DNA of 64,000 nucleotides, taken from the NCBI RefSeq assembly GCF_014282275.1, contig NZ_VFIA01000025.1, positions 29,795-93,794 on the forward strand. The letters are read 5' to 3'. Each line of letters begins with the position of its first letter. Positions within the stretch are counted from its first letter, which is position 1. The notes under the pieces are model-generated. The model had not been told where the DNA came from. It searched no databases and saw only the letters and a program-made list of their open reading frames with translations. This stretch comes from Spirosoma utsteinense (GTDB lineage: Bacteria > Bacteroidota > Bacteroidia > Cytophagales > Spirosomataceae). The position numbers were made by a program, and so were the translations under genes. Positions 51,703 to 59,966 of this stretch are shown piece after piece.

Positions 51703-52566
51703 ATGAAACAATTCTCTTTTGCATTTGCTATCACTTTTTGCGCTGCTCTTCCCATCGTGAAGGCACAAAACACCTCGGCTAAAGACACAGCCCCGTCTAA
51801 AACCGTTAGTGTGGCGCAAGGCGAAGTTGCCAGATGGGCCGGAAATTGCCAGCGATGCAGCTTCGAAAAACGGGCATGGGCCGCAGTCAACGGCACCTGC
51901 TACTACCCGGTCGATATGGATATGAAGGCCGGTACGTACACCATCTCACGCCGGACAACGGGAGGGAAACTTGAAAGTGCCAAACTAACGGTTACTGAGA
52001 AAGCCTGTAAACAGGAAGACATTGCTAATTTCCCTAAGAAGGAATACGTCAATGTATCGGCCCAAAACCTGGCGCGGGCCGCTAAAGAGGCCGCCGTTGT
52101 CAATCCTATTATTAGTTACAAAGCAGAGGTTCGGCCGGCGGTGTTCGATCTGCCGGTAGGCAAACCAGCCGATCCGCTACCGAGGGGTGAAGGCAATTTT
52201 GGTGCCTGTCGTACCTTCGATGGCCAGCCTCGCGACCGGCACACCGGTCAGGATTATCCGGTTACGGGCGGTAAGCCCGTGCTAAGTGTGGGAAATGGGC
52301 GGGTAGTGCTGGCCGCCAATCAGTTCTTCAGCGGTAATGTCGTATTCATTGACCATGGGAACGGTCTGGTTACGGAGTACTTCCACCTGAAGAACTTCAC
52401 GGTTAAGCCAAACCAAACTGTTACCAAAGGCCAGAAGATTGGCGTTGTTGGTGAGACGGGCCGCGTTACAGGTCCGCATCTTCATTTTGGCGTTCGCTGG
52501 CACGGTGCCTGTATCAATCCTGGCTTCCTGCTTATCGATCCGTCCGACATGCCCGAAGTGAAATAA
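51703..52566 (+). CDS. M23 family metallopeptidase
   Basis: The 287-residue protein has a signal peptide (MKQFSFAFAITFCAALPIVKAQ). A Cys-containing N-terminal domain follows (VAQGEVARWAGNCQRCSFE, NGTCYYPVDMDMKAGTY, EKACKQ). The catalytic domain holds the Zn2+ motifs RDRHTGQDYPV (H-x3-D) and GPHLHFGVRW (H-x-H), with GNGRVVLAANQFFSGNVVFIDHGNGLVTEYFHLKNF between them. M23 enzymes are endopeptidases that cut peptidoglycan cross-links or other peptides outside the cell membrane. It is flanked by terminators at both ends and so is probably a single-gene transcript. Confidence 0.93.
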   Translation: MKQFSFAFAITFCAALPIVKAQNTSAKDTAPSKTVSVAQGEVARWAGNCQRCSFEKRAWAAVNGTCYYPVDMDMKAGTYTISRRTTGGKLESAKLTVTEKACKQEDIANFPKKEYVNVSAQNLARAAKEAAVVNPIISYKAEVRPAVFDLPVGKPADPLPRGEGNFGACRTFDGQPRDRHTGQDYPVTGGKPVLSVGNGRVVLAANQFFSGNVVFIDHGNGLVTEYFHLKNFTVKPNQTVTKGQKIGVVGETGRVTGPHLHFGVRWHGACINPGFLLIDPSDMPEVK

Positions 52567-52594
52567 GAAATTACAGGGATAATAACTATCATAC

Positions 52595-52629
52595 ACAGAG
52601 GCAGGCCGTTGGTTTGCCTCTGTTTTTTT
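52595..52629 (+). terminator. Rho-independent terminator after the M23 gene
   Basis: ACAGAGGCA (52595-52603) pairs with TGCCTCTGT (52615-52623), followed by a run of seven T. Confidence 0.8.
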
Positions 52630-52782
52630 GGTACGAATAGCCCTAAAAAAAGATAAGGTTCCCCGATCGAAGCGGAGAACCCTATACTGACTATTCCTAA
52701 ACCCTTAACCTTTTCTACATGAAAAACTAACTTTTACCCTTTTCTGTTCCAAAACCCTGAGTAATTCAGTATATATTTCAAT

Positions 52783-53223
52783 TTACTGAACGTCAGGCGT
52801 TTCGCTGGTTGGCTGATTTGTATTCCAGATGAAATTGATCATCCGGGCAGTTAAATCGGCCTGGTTCATCCAGCGGCTGGCTTCGGCATTTTTCTGCCTG
52901 GCCAGTTGTGTATTTACCTGAGCGATGGCTTCGTTGAACTTAACACGGTCGGCAGGGCTGATGGTCAGCACAGCGGCCGGGTTTTGGTTGTACAACGATA
53001 CAACACTCATAAAGTTTTGCCAGTTGGTGTTGCGCGCAAACCGGTTAACGTTTTGTTCGATGTATGAAGCAAATTGCTTCTCCGAACCGTTTACCAGCAT
53101 GGCACTTGCCGGCTTTTTGGCAGCCGGGCTATCATCAATAACGATGGTGGTAGCCGCGTCTGCCTGAGATGTCACTAACCCTAATCCAAGAACCAGTGCT
53201 GCAAAGATAACACGCGTTTTCAT
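52783..53223 (-). CDS. Hypothetical secreted protein
   Basis: The 146-residue protein starts at ATG 53223 and has a signal peptide (MKTRVIFAALVLGLGLVTSQADA) followed by a helical domain without Cys: GSEKQFASYIEQNVNRFARNTNWQNFMSVVSLYNQ, then SPADRVKFNEAIAQVNTQLARQKNAEASRWMNQADLTARMINFIW. I do not recognise the family. The predicted amphipathic helices suggest a small periplasmic protein. A TAnnTTTG match on the minus strand (53287-53294) lies 63 bp upstream. The surrounding non-coding DNA is AT-rich. Confidence 0.75.
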   Translation of the reverse strand: MKTRVIFAALVLGLGLVTSQADAATTIVIDDSPAAKKPASAMLVNGSEKQFASYIEQNVNRFARNTNWQNFMSVVSLYNQNPAAVLTISPADRVKFNEAIAQVNTQLARQKNAEASRWMNQADLTARMINFIWNTNQPTSETPDVQ

Positions 53224-53286
53224 TGTTTTATTCTATTTTGTTTTCAGTAAGAGAACGCACAAATCTCCGCAGAAGTTTTGAAAATG

Positions 53287-53294
53287 CAAAGATA
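53287..53294 (-). promoter_or_regulatory. Bacteroidota -7 element for the hypothetical secreted gene
   Basis: The minus strand reads TATCTTTG, a TAnnTTTG match, 63 bp upstream of ATG 53223. The region 53280-53463 is AT-rich and contains no gene. Confidence 0.4.
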
Positions 53295-53463
53295 CTATGG
53301 GTCCTTTCCAGAATAATATTCCGAATATAATGCTGATTGGTGTCTATAAATCAATAGTAAAGTAAATTAAAACGCTTAAAACAGAATTATCTATTGGTAA
53401 AAATATGGTTCATATATTGTTTATCCTTTCTTAATTTAATGCAAAATTCTTTTAAAAGTTATA

Positions 53464-54030
53464 TCATTGGTTGTAATTATTCATGGCGAATTGTATCCCC
53501 ATAGTACAAAAAGCCTTCACAGCTTCGCCGGCCCGGTCCAAATAGTCAGGTAGTTGAATCAATTCATCTTCTGGAAACTGACCTAAAACAAAGTCGACCT
53601 GACGTCCTTTGGAAAAAGCACTGCCAATACCAACTCGCAATCGGGCGTATTCCTGCGTGTTCAACACCTCATCAATATTCCGCAGTCCATTGTGCCCACC
53701 CGGAGAGCCTTTGGGTTTTAGCCGCAATTTGCCAAACGGTAAATCTTTGTCGTCAGTGACGACGAGCAGGTTTTCAACCGGAATATTTTCCTGCTTCATA
53801 TAATACTGAACGGCCTTGCCGCTGAGATTCATGAACGTTGTGGGTTTCACGAAAAAAAACTGCTTGCCTTTATGCTGCCACTGGGCCGTGTAGGCAAGCC
53901 GGGTCATGGAAAAGGAAATGTTATGCTGGGCAGCTAGTCGGTCGAGCACCATGAAACCGGCATTGTGGCGGGTTAAGGCGTACTCTGGTCCAATATTGCC
54001 AAGGCCAGCAATGAGAAATTTTGTAGACAT
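53464..54030 (-). CDS. pth: Peptidyl-tRNA hydrolase
   Basis: The start is ATG 54030 (MSTKFLIAGLGNIGPEYALTRHNAGFMVLD); an upstream extension to 54066 does not fit the family. The 188-residue protein has the catalytic His in TRHNAGF, the Asn of GLGN, and the VVTDDKDLPFGKLRLKPKGSPGGHNGLRNI loop, matching Pth closely. It frees tRNA from peptidyl-tRNA dropped by stalled ribosomes. It follows fabH on the minus strand with an 83-bp gap. Confidence 0.95.
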   Translation of the reverse strand: MSTKFLIAGLGNIGPEYALTRHNAGFMVLDRLAAQHNISFSMTRLAYTAQWQHKGKQFFFVKPTTFMNLSGKAVQYYMKQENIPVENLLVVTDDKDLPFGKLRLKPKGSPGGHNGLRNIDEVLNTQEYARLRVGIGSAFSKGRQVDFVLGQFPEDELIQLPDYLDRAGEAVKAFCTMGIQFAMNNYNQ

Positions 54031-54113
54031 GACGAATGCGTTGAAAATGAAACGTTGGCCTACCAAATCGTTCGATGATTCAGGAAGCCAACGCTATTAA
54101 ATTGTTTTTGGGC

Positions 54114-55121
54114 CTACCAGCGAATCAGCGCTGAGGCCCAGGTAAAGCCACTGCCAAACGCAGCCAGGCAAACCAGATCGCCGGACTTTATACGTCCCTG
54201 TTCGAAGGCTTCGGTTAACGCAATCGGGATAGAGGCCGCTGTGGTGTTGCCGTACAGTTGAATGTTATTGAATACTTTCTCTTCGGGCAGCTTCATCTGT
54301 TGCTGCACATAATTCGAAATACGAATATTAGCCTGATGGGGCACCAACAAGGATAGGTCTTCCGGCTGAAGTCCATTGGCCGCCAGGCTTTCGTTAATGA
54401 CTTCCGCAAAGCGGACGACAGCATGTTTGAATACGGCGCTTCCGTTCATGGTCACGTTGTAATTACCCTCGGCAACGGTAGCTTCGGTAATCCAGCGACC
54501 ATCCCGGCTACTACCCGGATCTTTCACATACAGGTCTTCTGCGTAGCGTCCATCGGCATGAAGGTGGGTAGACAGGATACGATGGTCGGGATTGGTAGTG
54601 GCCTGTATGACCGCAGCTCCTGCTCCGTCACCAAAAATAACCGCTACACCCCGGCCTTCCGTCGACTTGTTCAGGAGAGACGACTGGATTTCTGAGCCAA
54701 CTACCAGCGCAGTTTTGTACATGCCGCTTTTAATAAACTGATCAGCGATGGAGAGTGCATATACGAAACCTGAACACTGCTGCCGGATGTCGATGACGGC
54801 AATACCTTCCAGACCCAGTTCGCGCTGCATCAGAAAGGCAGACCCCGGAAAGTAATAGTCAGGCGTTATGGTCGCGTAAACGATTAGATCGACGGCGGCA
54901 GCCTCTATGCCCGCCCGTTCCAGTGCCATCCGCGAAGCCGCCGTAGCCATGCTGGCATTGGTGTCTTTACCGTAGGTGAAATACCTCCGCTGTTTAATAC
55001 CGGTACGTTCCTGAATCCAGGCATCGTTGGTATCCATGTACTGGGTCAGGTCGTCATTGGTAACAACGTTATCTGGTACGTAAAAACCTAACCCTGCGAT
55101 TTTTGAGTATGTTGAAGTCAT
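54114..55121 (-). CDS. fabH: 3-oxoacyl-ACP synthase III (FabH)
   Basis: The 335-residue protein has the FabH catalytic triad: Cys in DIRQQCSGFVYALSIADQF, His in LVPHQANIRISNYV, and Asn in IQLYGNTTAASIPIALTE. The start MTSTYSKIAGLGFYVPDNVVTNDDLTQYMDTNDAWIQERTGIKQR is typical, and GSGFTWASALIRW is the C-terminus. It condenses acetyl-CoA with malonyl-ACP to start fatty acid synthesis. It lies between purS (upstream) and pth (downstream) on the minus strand. Confidence 0.95.
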   Translation of the reverse strand: MTSTYSKIAGLGFYVPDNVVTNDDLTQYMDTNDAWIQERTGIKQRRYFTYGKDTNASMATAASRMALERAGIEAAAVDLIVYATITPDYYFPGSAFLMQRELGLEGIAVIDIRQQCSGFVYALSIADQFIKSGMYKTALVVGSEIQSSLLNKSTEGRGVAVIFGDGAGAAVIQATTNPDHRILSTHLHADGRYAEDLYVKDPGSSRDGRWITEATVAEGNYNVTMNGSAVFKHAVVRFAEVINESLAANGLQPEDLSLLVPHQANIRISNYVQQQMKLPEEKVFNNIQLYGNTTAASIPIALTEAFEQGRIKSGDLVCLAAFGSGFTWASALIRW

Positions 55122-55143
55122 TCGTTTCTAGCAAAATAGTCGA

Positions 55144-55151
55144 CAAAAATA
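55144..55151 (-). promoter_or_regulatory. Bacteroidota -7 element for fabH
   Basis: The minus strand reads TATTTTTG, a TAnnTTTG match, 22 bp upstream of the fabH ATG at 55121. No TTG at 19-21 bp spacing was seen. Confidence 0.4.
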
Positions 55152-55234
55152 GCACTTTTCAGTGGGTATCCTGTTGGGCTTGCCGACTACAGTATCCGGC
55201 TCATTGAGAGAGTGGCATTCTCAGAGGGGTATAA

Positions 55235-55486
55235 TCAGGCCGTGTGCAGTTCGAACGAATATTCTTCCATGATCAGATTGGCCAACAACTGACGGCAGGC
55301 TGCATCGACCGTTTCGCGGGCGCTGGCTTCAGAATCAGCATCCACTTCGAGCCGGATGTGCTTACCGATGCGTACGTTGTCGATGGTGTCCATCTGAAGG
55401 TTATGTAATCCAAGTTTAACGGCCTTTCCCTGGGGGTCCAGGATCTCAGGACGAGTCATGATGTTAATTTGGGCGATGTATTTCAT
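55235..55486 (-). CDS. purS: Phosphoribosylformylglycinamidine synthase subunit PurS
   Basis: The 83-residue protein matches PurS in length and pattern: KYIAQINIMTRPEILDPQGKAVKLGLHNLQMDTIDNVRIGKHIRLEVDADSEASARETVDAACRQLLANLIMEEYSFEL. PurS bridges PurL and PurQ in the fourth step of purine synthesis. No purL or purQ is adjacent, so the complex is encoded at scattered loci. It sits between pssA and fabH on the minus strand, with about 90-110 bp gaps. Confidence 0.93.
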   Translation of the reverse strand: MKYIAQINIMTRPEILDPQGKAVKLGLHNLQMDTIDNVRIGKHIRLEVDADSEASARETVDAACRQLLANLIMEEYSFELHTA

Positions 55487-55576
55487 ACCAGGAATAAAAC
55501 GAAGATTAGACGGTTGTTACGGATATTCAGGCATTTCAGCACTGGAAAATCAGCAGCAATCAGTGAAATCTGTGTT

Positions 55577-56254
55577 CTAGTTGTTTTTAGAAATTAGTGA
55601 AACGATAATATACAGCAGGACGATAAGTGGGATAGCTGCGAACTGCAAAAATAACAGGAGCAGCACAGATGCAATCAGAAAAAGAAACTTTGTCTGGTTG
55701 GCGGCCCACCCGAACGATTTGAATTTCAAAGCAAACAGGGGTACGTCAGACACGAGCATGAACGAAAACGCAACCATCATGCCCAGGGCAATATCGTTTT
55801 GCCATACCGCGTCGAACTGAGGCTGATAGCGTCCCATGAGTGGAAAAGCCGCAATCAGCATGGCGTTGGCCGGTACGGGCAGACCAATGAATGACTCCGA
55901 CTGCCGGGTGTCGATGTTAAAATTAGCCAGCCGTAACGCCGACAGCACGGCAATCAAAAAGGCACCGTATGAGATAGCGCCCAACTGCTGAAACCAGCAC
56001 AACTGGAATACAATGGCAGCGGGCAACACGCCGAATGTGACGACGTCGGCCAGCGAATCCAGCTCCTTCCCGAACGGCCCCGATACGTTGACCATCCGGG
56101 CAACAAACCCATCCCCGAAGTCAAGTACAGCCGCTAGCCCAATCAGCCACGATGCCAGTTCCAGATGACCTCTGAAGGCCATTACTAAACCAATGCATCC
56201 GCAGAGCAGATTGCCGCAGGTCATGGCGTTGGGAAGATGCTTAAGGATTTTCAT
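55577..56254 (-). CDS. pssA: CDP-diacylglycerol-serine O-phosphatidyltransferase
   Basis: The 225-residue protein has six or so membrane helices and the CDP-alcohol phosphotransferase motif in LDFGDGFVARMVNVSGPFGKELDSLADVVTFGV (D-x2-D-G-x2-A-R-x8-G-x3-D-x3-D). The start MKILKHLPNAMTCGNLLCGCIGLVMAF is typical of the Bacillus-type PssA. It makes phosphatidylserine from CDP-diacylglycerol and serine in the inner membrane. No phosphatidylserine decarboxylase gene is beside it. It is upstream of purS. Confidence 0.92.
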   Translation of the reverse strand: MKILKHLPNAMTCGNLLCGCIGLVMAFRGHLELASWLIGLAAVLDFGDGFVARMVNVSGPFGKELDSLADVVTFGVLPAAIVFQLCWFQQLGAISYGAFLIAVLSALRLANFNIDTRQSESFIGLPVPANAMLIAAFPLMGRYQPQFDAVWQNDIALGMMVAFSFMLVSDVPLFALKFKSFGWAANQTKFLFLIASVLLLLFLQFAAIPLIVLLYIIVSLISKNN

Positions 56255-56337
56255 AGAATGTAAGATGGACTCTCGGTCCGTTCGGCTGTTGGGCCAAAAA
56301 GCAGCGTTAAGCGAATCGAACCGGCATATGACCAGCT

Positions 56338-56979
56338 CTACAGCTTAACAAAGGGATTTGTCGCCTTTTCCTCACCGATAGTCGTTGGTTCCATATGACC
56401 GGCATAGACGACATAGTCGTCGGGGAGGGTGAAGAACTGCGTGCGGATGCTGTCAATCAGATCGGCATGGTTGCAGTAGGGGAAGTCGGTTCGGCCAACG
56501 CTACCCCGAAACAACACGTCGCCCCCGATTACATAGCGGTCAGCATGATTGACAAATGCCACGTGCCCCGGCGCATGGCCCGGTACAAAGATGACATCCA
56601 GCGCCGTATTGCCAAACCTGAATCGATCCCCTTCTTTCAGAAACGCATCAATTTCGGTGGGCTCATACCCCCGCAATCCGTAGATAGCGCAGCGGGTTGG
56701 GACGTCGTTGAAAATGACCATGTCGCGCTCATGCAGGTAGGCTTTTACCCCGAACTTACGCTTCACATAGGCAACCCCAAACACATGGTCGAGGTGTGAG
56801 TGGGTCAACAGCAGGTATTTGATGGTGAGCTGATGATCGGCGATGTACGCAGCCAGTGCTTCTTTTTCTGCCTGTTCGTAACAGCCGGGGTCTATAATGA
56901 CAGCCTCCCGCGTAGCCTCATCGGAAATGACGTAGGTATTTTCGTGAAAGGGTGAGAACTCGAAGGCCTGGATCATCAA
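56338..56979 (-). CDS. MBL-fold metallohydrolase (glyoxalase II-like)
   Basis: The 213-residue protein has the metal-binding motif in LLLTHSHLDHVFGVAY (H-x-H-x-D-H), later ligands in FVPGHAPGHVAFVNH and YVIGGDVLFRGSVGRTDFP, and VVYAGHMEPTTIGEE. Length and the GRTDFP segment fit the glyoxalase II-like group of about 210 residues. It may cleave small thioesters or other esters; the substrate is unknown. Starts at 56979 and 56976 are equivalent (MMIQAF). It follows the methyltransferase after 15 bp in one minus-strand run. Confidence 0.9.
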   Translation of the reverse strand: MMIQAFEFSPFHENTYVISDEATREAVIIDPGCYEQAEKEALAAYIADHQLTIKYLLLTHSHLDHVFGVAYVKRKFGVKAYLHERDMVIFNDVPTRCAIYGLRGYEPTEIDAFLKEGDRFRFGNTALDVIFVPGHAPGHVAFVNHADRYVIGGDVLFRGSVGRTDFPYCNHADLIDSIRTQFFTLPDDYVVYAGHMEPTTIGEEKATNPFVKL

Positions 56980-56994
56980 CTGGTTCTTGTTTTG

Positions 56995-57696
56995 CTACAA
57001 AAGTAAAAACACCGTTGGTTTTTTGCGCAGTTCGGGCACCTGGCTTTTCCATTCCCGAATGCTAAGCGTCCGGACGAAGGCATCGGGAGCGGTCAGGTTG
57101 GAGGCCACACACAGGCGGGTGTTGGGTTCGCAGTTGGCGATGATGTCGGCAAACATCGCATCGTTACGGTAAGGCGTTTCGATGAAAATCTGCGTCTGTA
57201 TCCGTTGTTGGGCTTCTTTTTCCAGGAACCGGATCGCCTTGGCACGGTCTGCCTTTTCAATGGGCAGATACCCATGGAACACAAACGACTGTCCATTGAG
57301 CCCGGACGCCATAAGGGCCAGCAAAATGGATGAGGGGCCTACCAAAGGTTCTACCCGCCAACCCAGGGTATGGGCCATGCTGACGATTACCGCACCAGGG
57401 TCGGCAACACCGGGGCAGCCCGCTTCCGAGAGCACACCCGCATTGCGTTTTCGCTCCATGAGTTCCTGGATCTGACGGCGGGTGTCGGCAGGTAGGGTGT
57501 CTTTGTCAAGCTCGAAAAATGTTGTTTCGTCGATGACACGGGTCGTTTTCAGGCCGCTGATAAATCGACGGGCCGAGCGCACATTTTCAACGAAGTAAGC
57601 ATCAGTCTTTTCAAGGACCTCCCGAATGTGGGGGGGCAACACCTGTGCGGCCGTATCATCGGCAAGCAGGGTTGGGATAAGGTATAAAGTTGGCAT
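56995..57696 (-). CDS. SAM-dependent methyltransferase, tetrapyrrole methylase/RsmI-like
   Basis: The 233-residue protein has the tetrapyrrole methylase fold, with LYLIPTLLADD at the N-terminus, AYFVENVRSARRFIS, GVLSEAGCPGVADPGAVIVSMAH, LVGPSSILLALMASGLNGQSFVFHGYLP and FIETPYRNDAMFADI. It resembles RsmI, the 16S rRNA C1402 ribose methyltransferase, but lacks the RsmI C-terminal domain; such shorter paralogues are common in Bacteroidota and their target is not certain. Its ATG immediately follows the stop of the upstream alpha/beta hydrolase gene, without a single spacer base. Confidence 0.88.
   Translation of the reverse strand: MPTLYLIPTLLADDTAAQVLPPHIREVLEKTDAYFVENVRSARRFISGLKTTRVIDETTFFELDKDTLPADTRRQIQELMERKRNAGVLSEAGCPGVADPGAVIVSMAHTLGWRVEPLVGPSSILLALMASGLNGQSFVFHGYLPIEKADRAKAIRFLEKEAQQRIQTQIFIETPYRNDAMFADIIANCEPNTRLCVASNLTAPDAFVRTLSIREWKSQVPELRKKPTVFLLL
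56998..57005 (-). promoter_or_regulatory. Possible -7 element inside the methyltransferase 3' end
   Basis: The minus strand reads TACTTTTG, a TAnnTTTG match, 18 bp upstream of the MBL-fold ATG at 56979. It overlaps the last codons of the methyltransferase gene and could drive the MBL gene separately. Confidence 0.35.
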
Positions 57697-58470
57697 CTAA
57701 GCGATAAATTTCATGAGCGTTTCAACAAACTCTACTGGCTTTTCGGCCTGAACCCAGTGGCCTGCATCCTGGATGGTTTCGATCCGGGCAGCGGGAAATA
57801 TGCGTTTGATGGTTGGTATGTCCTCGTCTACAATATAAGGAGACTCACTGCCCCGTATGAATAAGGTAGGTTTATGGACGATTTTGGGGTTGGTCAGTTC
57901 ATCGCCAATGCCATGAAGCTCGCGCTCGATGACGGGCAGGTTAAGCCGCCAGTTAAACTGTCCCTGGGCATTGCGGTACAGGTTTTTAAGTAGAAACTGC
58001 CGTACCGGTACGATTGGCTCATAGCGACTCAGAACAGCGTCGGCTTCGTTACGGCTGGTAATACCCAACAGATCGATCGCGTTCAGCCCACGAATGATCT
58101 CGGCATGGTGAATTGGGTAGAACTTGGGCGCAATATCGACCACAACGAGCTTGTCGAAGCCATCCGGGTAGTCCATAGCGTATTGCATCACCGTTTTGCC
58201 ACCCATAGAGTGACCAACCAGAACCGGGTTTTCCAATTGCTGATCGACCAAAAACTCATGCAGGTCAGCCGCCATACTGGTATAGTCCTGGTCATTGGAA
58301 CGGGGCGACTGACCATGGTTGCGCTGGTCGATCGAAAAAACGCGGTAACCCAGCGCTGCAACGGTTTTACTGATAGTCAGCCAATTATCTGAGGAACCGA
58401 AAAGACCATGTACAATGACGATGGCCGGGCCTGTATCGCCGGTTTGGCGGAAGAATAATTTCATGGGCAA
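57697..58470 (-). CDS. Alpha/beta hydrolase (YbfF-like esterase)
   Basis: The 257-residue protein has the fold's nucleophile elbow GHSMGGKT, the oxyanion region IVHGLFGSSDNWLTI, the acid in RGSESPYIVDED, and the catalytic His in IQDAGHWVQAEKPVEFVETLMKF. The overall pattern, including RNHGQSPRSNDQDYTSMAADLHEFLVD, matches the YbfF-type esterases. It is cytosolic; a short-chain ester or thioester substrate is likely. It is the first gene of a tight run with the methyltransferase and MBL-fold genes. Confidence 0.9.
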   Translation of the reverse strand: MPMKLFFRQTGDTGPAIVIVHGLFGSSDNWLTISKTVAALGYRVFSIDQRNHGQSPRSNDQDYTSMAADLHEFLVDQQLENPVLVGHSMGGKTVMQYAMDYPDGFDKLVVVDIAPKFYPIHHAEIIRGLNAIDLLGITSRNEADAVLSRYEPIVPVRQFLLKNLYRNAQGQFNWRLNLPVIERELHGIGDELTNPKIVHKPTLFIRGSESPYIVDEDIPTIKRIFPAARIETIQDAGHWVQAEKPVEFVETLMKFIA

Positions 58471-58582
58471 TCAAACACAAAGGAACAGAGCCCGGTCGTC
58501 GTTGCGGGTACAGAGTGCGCCCGGCGTTTCCGAACACAAGCCCTGTTGAACGCCGTAACGCTGCCGAACGGGCGGCTACTTA

Positions 58583-59638
58583 TTACTGAACATAAACAAC
58601 TTTTTCCTGCCTGGTCACTAGTTCACCGAACGACTGGAGAGAGAAACCATTTTCACTGGCCACACGCTCGAACTCGGTAACGCTCTGTGGTTCAACGGCG
58701 ATAAGCAAACCACCGGACGTTTGTGGATCGGCCAGCACATAGCGCTGGGTTTCGGTTAACTCGCTGATCTTGTGGCCGTAGCTGTCCCAGTTACGAACCG
58801 TACCGCCGGGGAAGCTTTTCTGGGCCAGGTATTCCTCCACCATGGGTAGTTTGGGCACGTTGTCGAAATCGATGACGGCGCTCAGACCCGATCCTTCGGC
58901 CATTTCGGTAAGGTGTCCCAGTAAGCCAAAGCCGGTTACGTCCGTGAGGGCTTTTACGTAGGGTAGCTTGCCCAGAACAGCGCCAAAGCTATTTAACTGT
59001 GCCATTTGCGCTGGCGCGGTGTTGGCGTGCTCAGGTTTGAGAATACCTTTCTTCTGCGCCGTGGTCAGAATCCCGACGCCGAGCGGTTTGGTGAGGTAAA
59101 GACGGCACCCTTCTGTAGCGGTGTCATTCTGTTTCAGGTGTTCGAGCCGGACGCGGCCCGTGACGGCCAGTCCAAAAATGGGCTCGGGCGAGTCGATGCT
59201 GTGCCCTCCGGCGAGCGGTATGCCGGCTTGCAGGCAAACGGCGCGGGAGCCTTCAAGTACCTGACTGGCCAGTTCGGGGGTCAGTTTATCCAGTGGCCAG
59301 CCCAGGATGGCAATGGCCATGACGGGTTCGCCCCCCATGGCATACACATCGCTGATGGCATTGGCCGACGCGATACGCCCGAAGTCGAACGCGTCGTCGA
59401 CAATCGGCATGAAAAAATCGGTCGTGCTGATGATGGCTTCCCCGTTTCCGAGGTCAAGCACGGCCGCATCGTCCCGCGAATCATTCCCGACGAGCAGGTT
59501 CTCATACCGGGGCTGAACGGATGTTTGGTTGCTATGAAGAATTTTGTCTAAAATCTTCGGCGATATCTTACAGCCACAACCAGCCCCGTGGCTGTATTGG
59601 GTAAGTTTGGTAACAATGGTGGTTTCTGCTGAAGTCAT
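58583..59638 (-). CDS. selD: Selenide, water dikinase (SelD)
   Basis: The 351-residue protein has the N-terminal catalytic segment [20 protein letters not shown], in which the Sec/Cys position is a cysteine (TGT codon), so no UGA recoding is needed. Further motifs are [91 protein letters not shown] and [11 protein letters not shown]. It makes selenophosphate from selenide and ATP. No selA, selB, mnmH or Sec gene is nearby, so what it supplies is set by genes elsewhere. Confidence 0.96.
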   Translation of the reverse strand: MTSAETTIVTKLTQYSHGAGCGCKISPKILDKILHSNQTSVQPRYENLLVGNDSRDDAAVLDLGNGEAIISTTDFFMPIVDDAFDFGRIASANAISDVYAMGGEPVMAIAILGWPLDKLTPELASQVLEGSRAVCLQAGIPLAGGHSIDSPEPIFGLAVTGRVRLEHLKQNDTATEGCRLYLTKPLGVGILTTAQKKGILKPEHANTAPAQMAQLNSFGAVLGKLPYVKALTDVTGFGLLGHLTEMAEGSGLSAVIDFDNVPKLPMVEEYLAQKSFPGGTVRNWDSYGHKISELTETQRYVLADPQTSGGLLIAVEPQSVTEFERVASENGFSLQSFGELVTRQEKVVYVQ

Positions 59639-59645
59639 AACGGGA

Positions 59646-59653
59646 CAAAACTA
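59646..59653 (-). promoter_or_regulatory. Bacteroidota -7 element directly before selD
   Basis: The minus strand reads TAGTTTTG, a TAnnTTTG match, only 7 bp upstream of the ATG at 59638. A transcript from it would be almost leaderless. Confidence 0.45.
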
Positions 59654-59870
59654 AGCCACAAACGACGTTGGTTTACGGATCTGGTTAGGAGAATTACGCA
59701 TGATGGCGGGGATTGGTTCGCGCGGGCTTATAGGGTATAGATTAGGGAGCCTGTGAGCTTAACAATTAATTAACATTAGGGAATAGAACGGAAAGCGCTT
59801 GAATTTGACCTATTCCATGATCTATGCCGATAGCTAGGTTTATCATAGCACTATTTAAAGATAGCGAAAG

Positions 59871-59900
59871 TTGTTAGGTCCAAAAAAAGCATCATCTTTG
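59871..59900 (+). promoter_or_regulatory. Bacteroidota promoter, -33 TTG and -7 element, for the Oar-like gene
   Basis: TTG at 59871-59873 and CATCTTTG at 59893-59900 have the standard 19-bp spacing; the -7 differs from TAnnTTTG by its first base. It lies 66 bp before the ATG at 59967. It is the best complete promoter match in the window. Confidence 0.55.
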
Positions 59901-59966
59901 CGGCTTAAAATGGACTTGCCTAACCGTATGACGGTCTTACAATTGAAAACCAAATCAAACACTTCT

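Larger units (their letters stand above)
59639..59966. other. 328-bp divergent intergenic region, selD and Oar-like receptor
   Basis: The region holds a promoter match on each strand (59646-59653 minus, 59871-59900 plus). Between them I see no gene, hairpin or repeat. Confidence 0.4.

Noticed and set aside
58583..59638. Possible selenocysteine in SelD
   Set aside because: The catalytic position is read as a normal TGT cysteine codon and no in-frame TGA is present.
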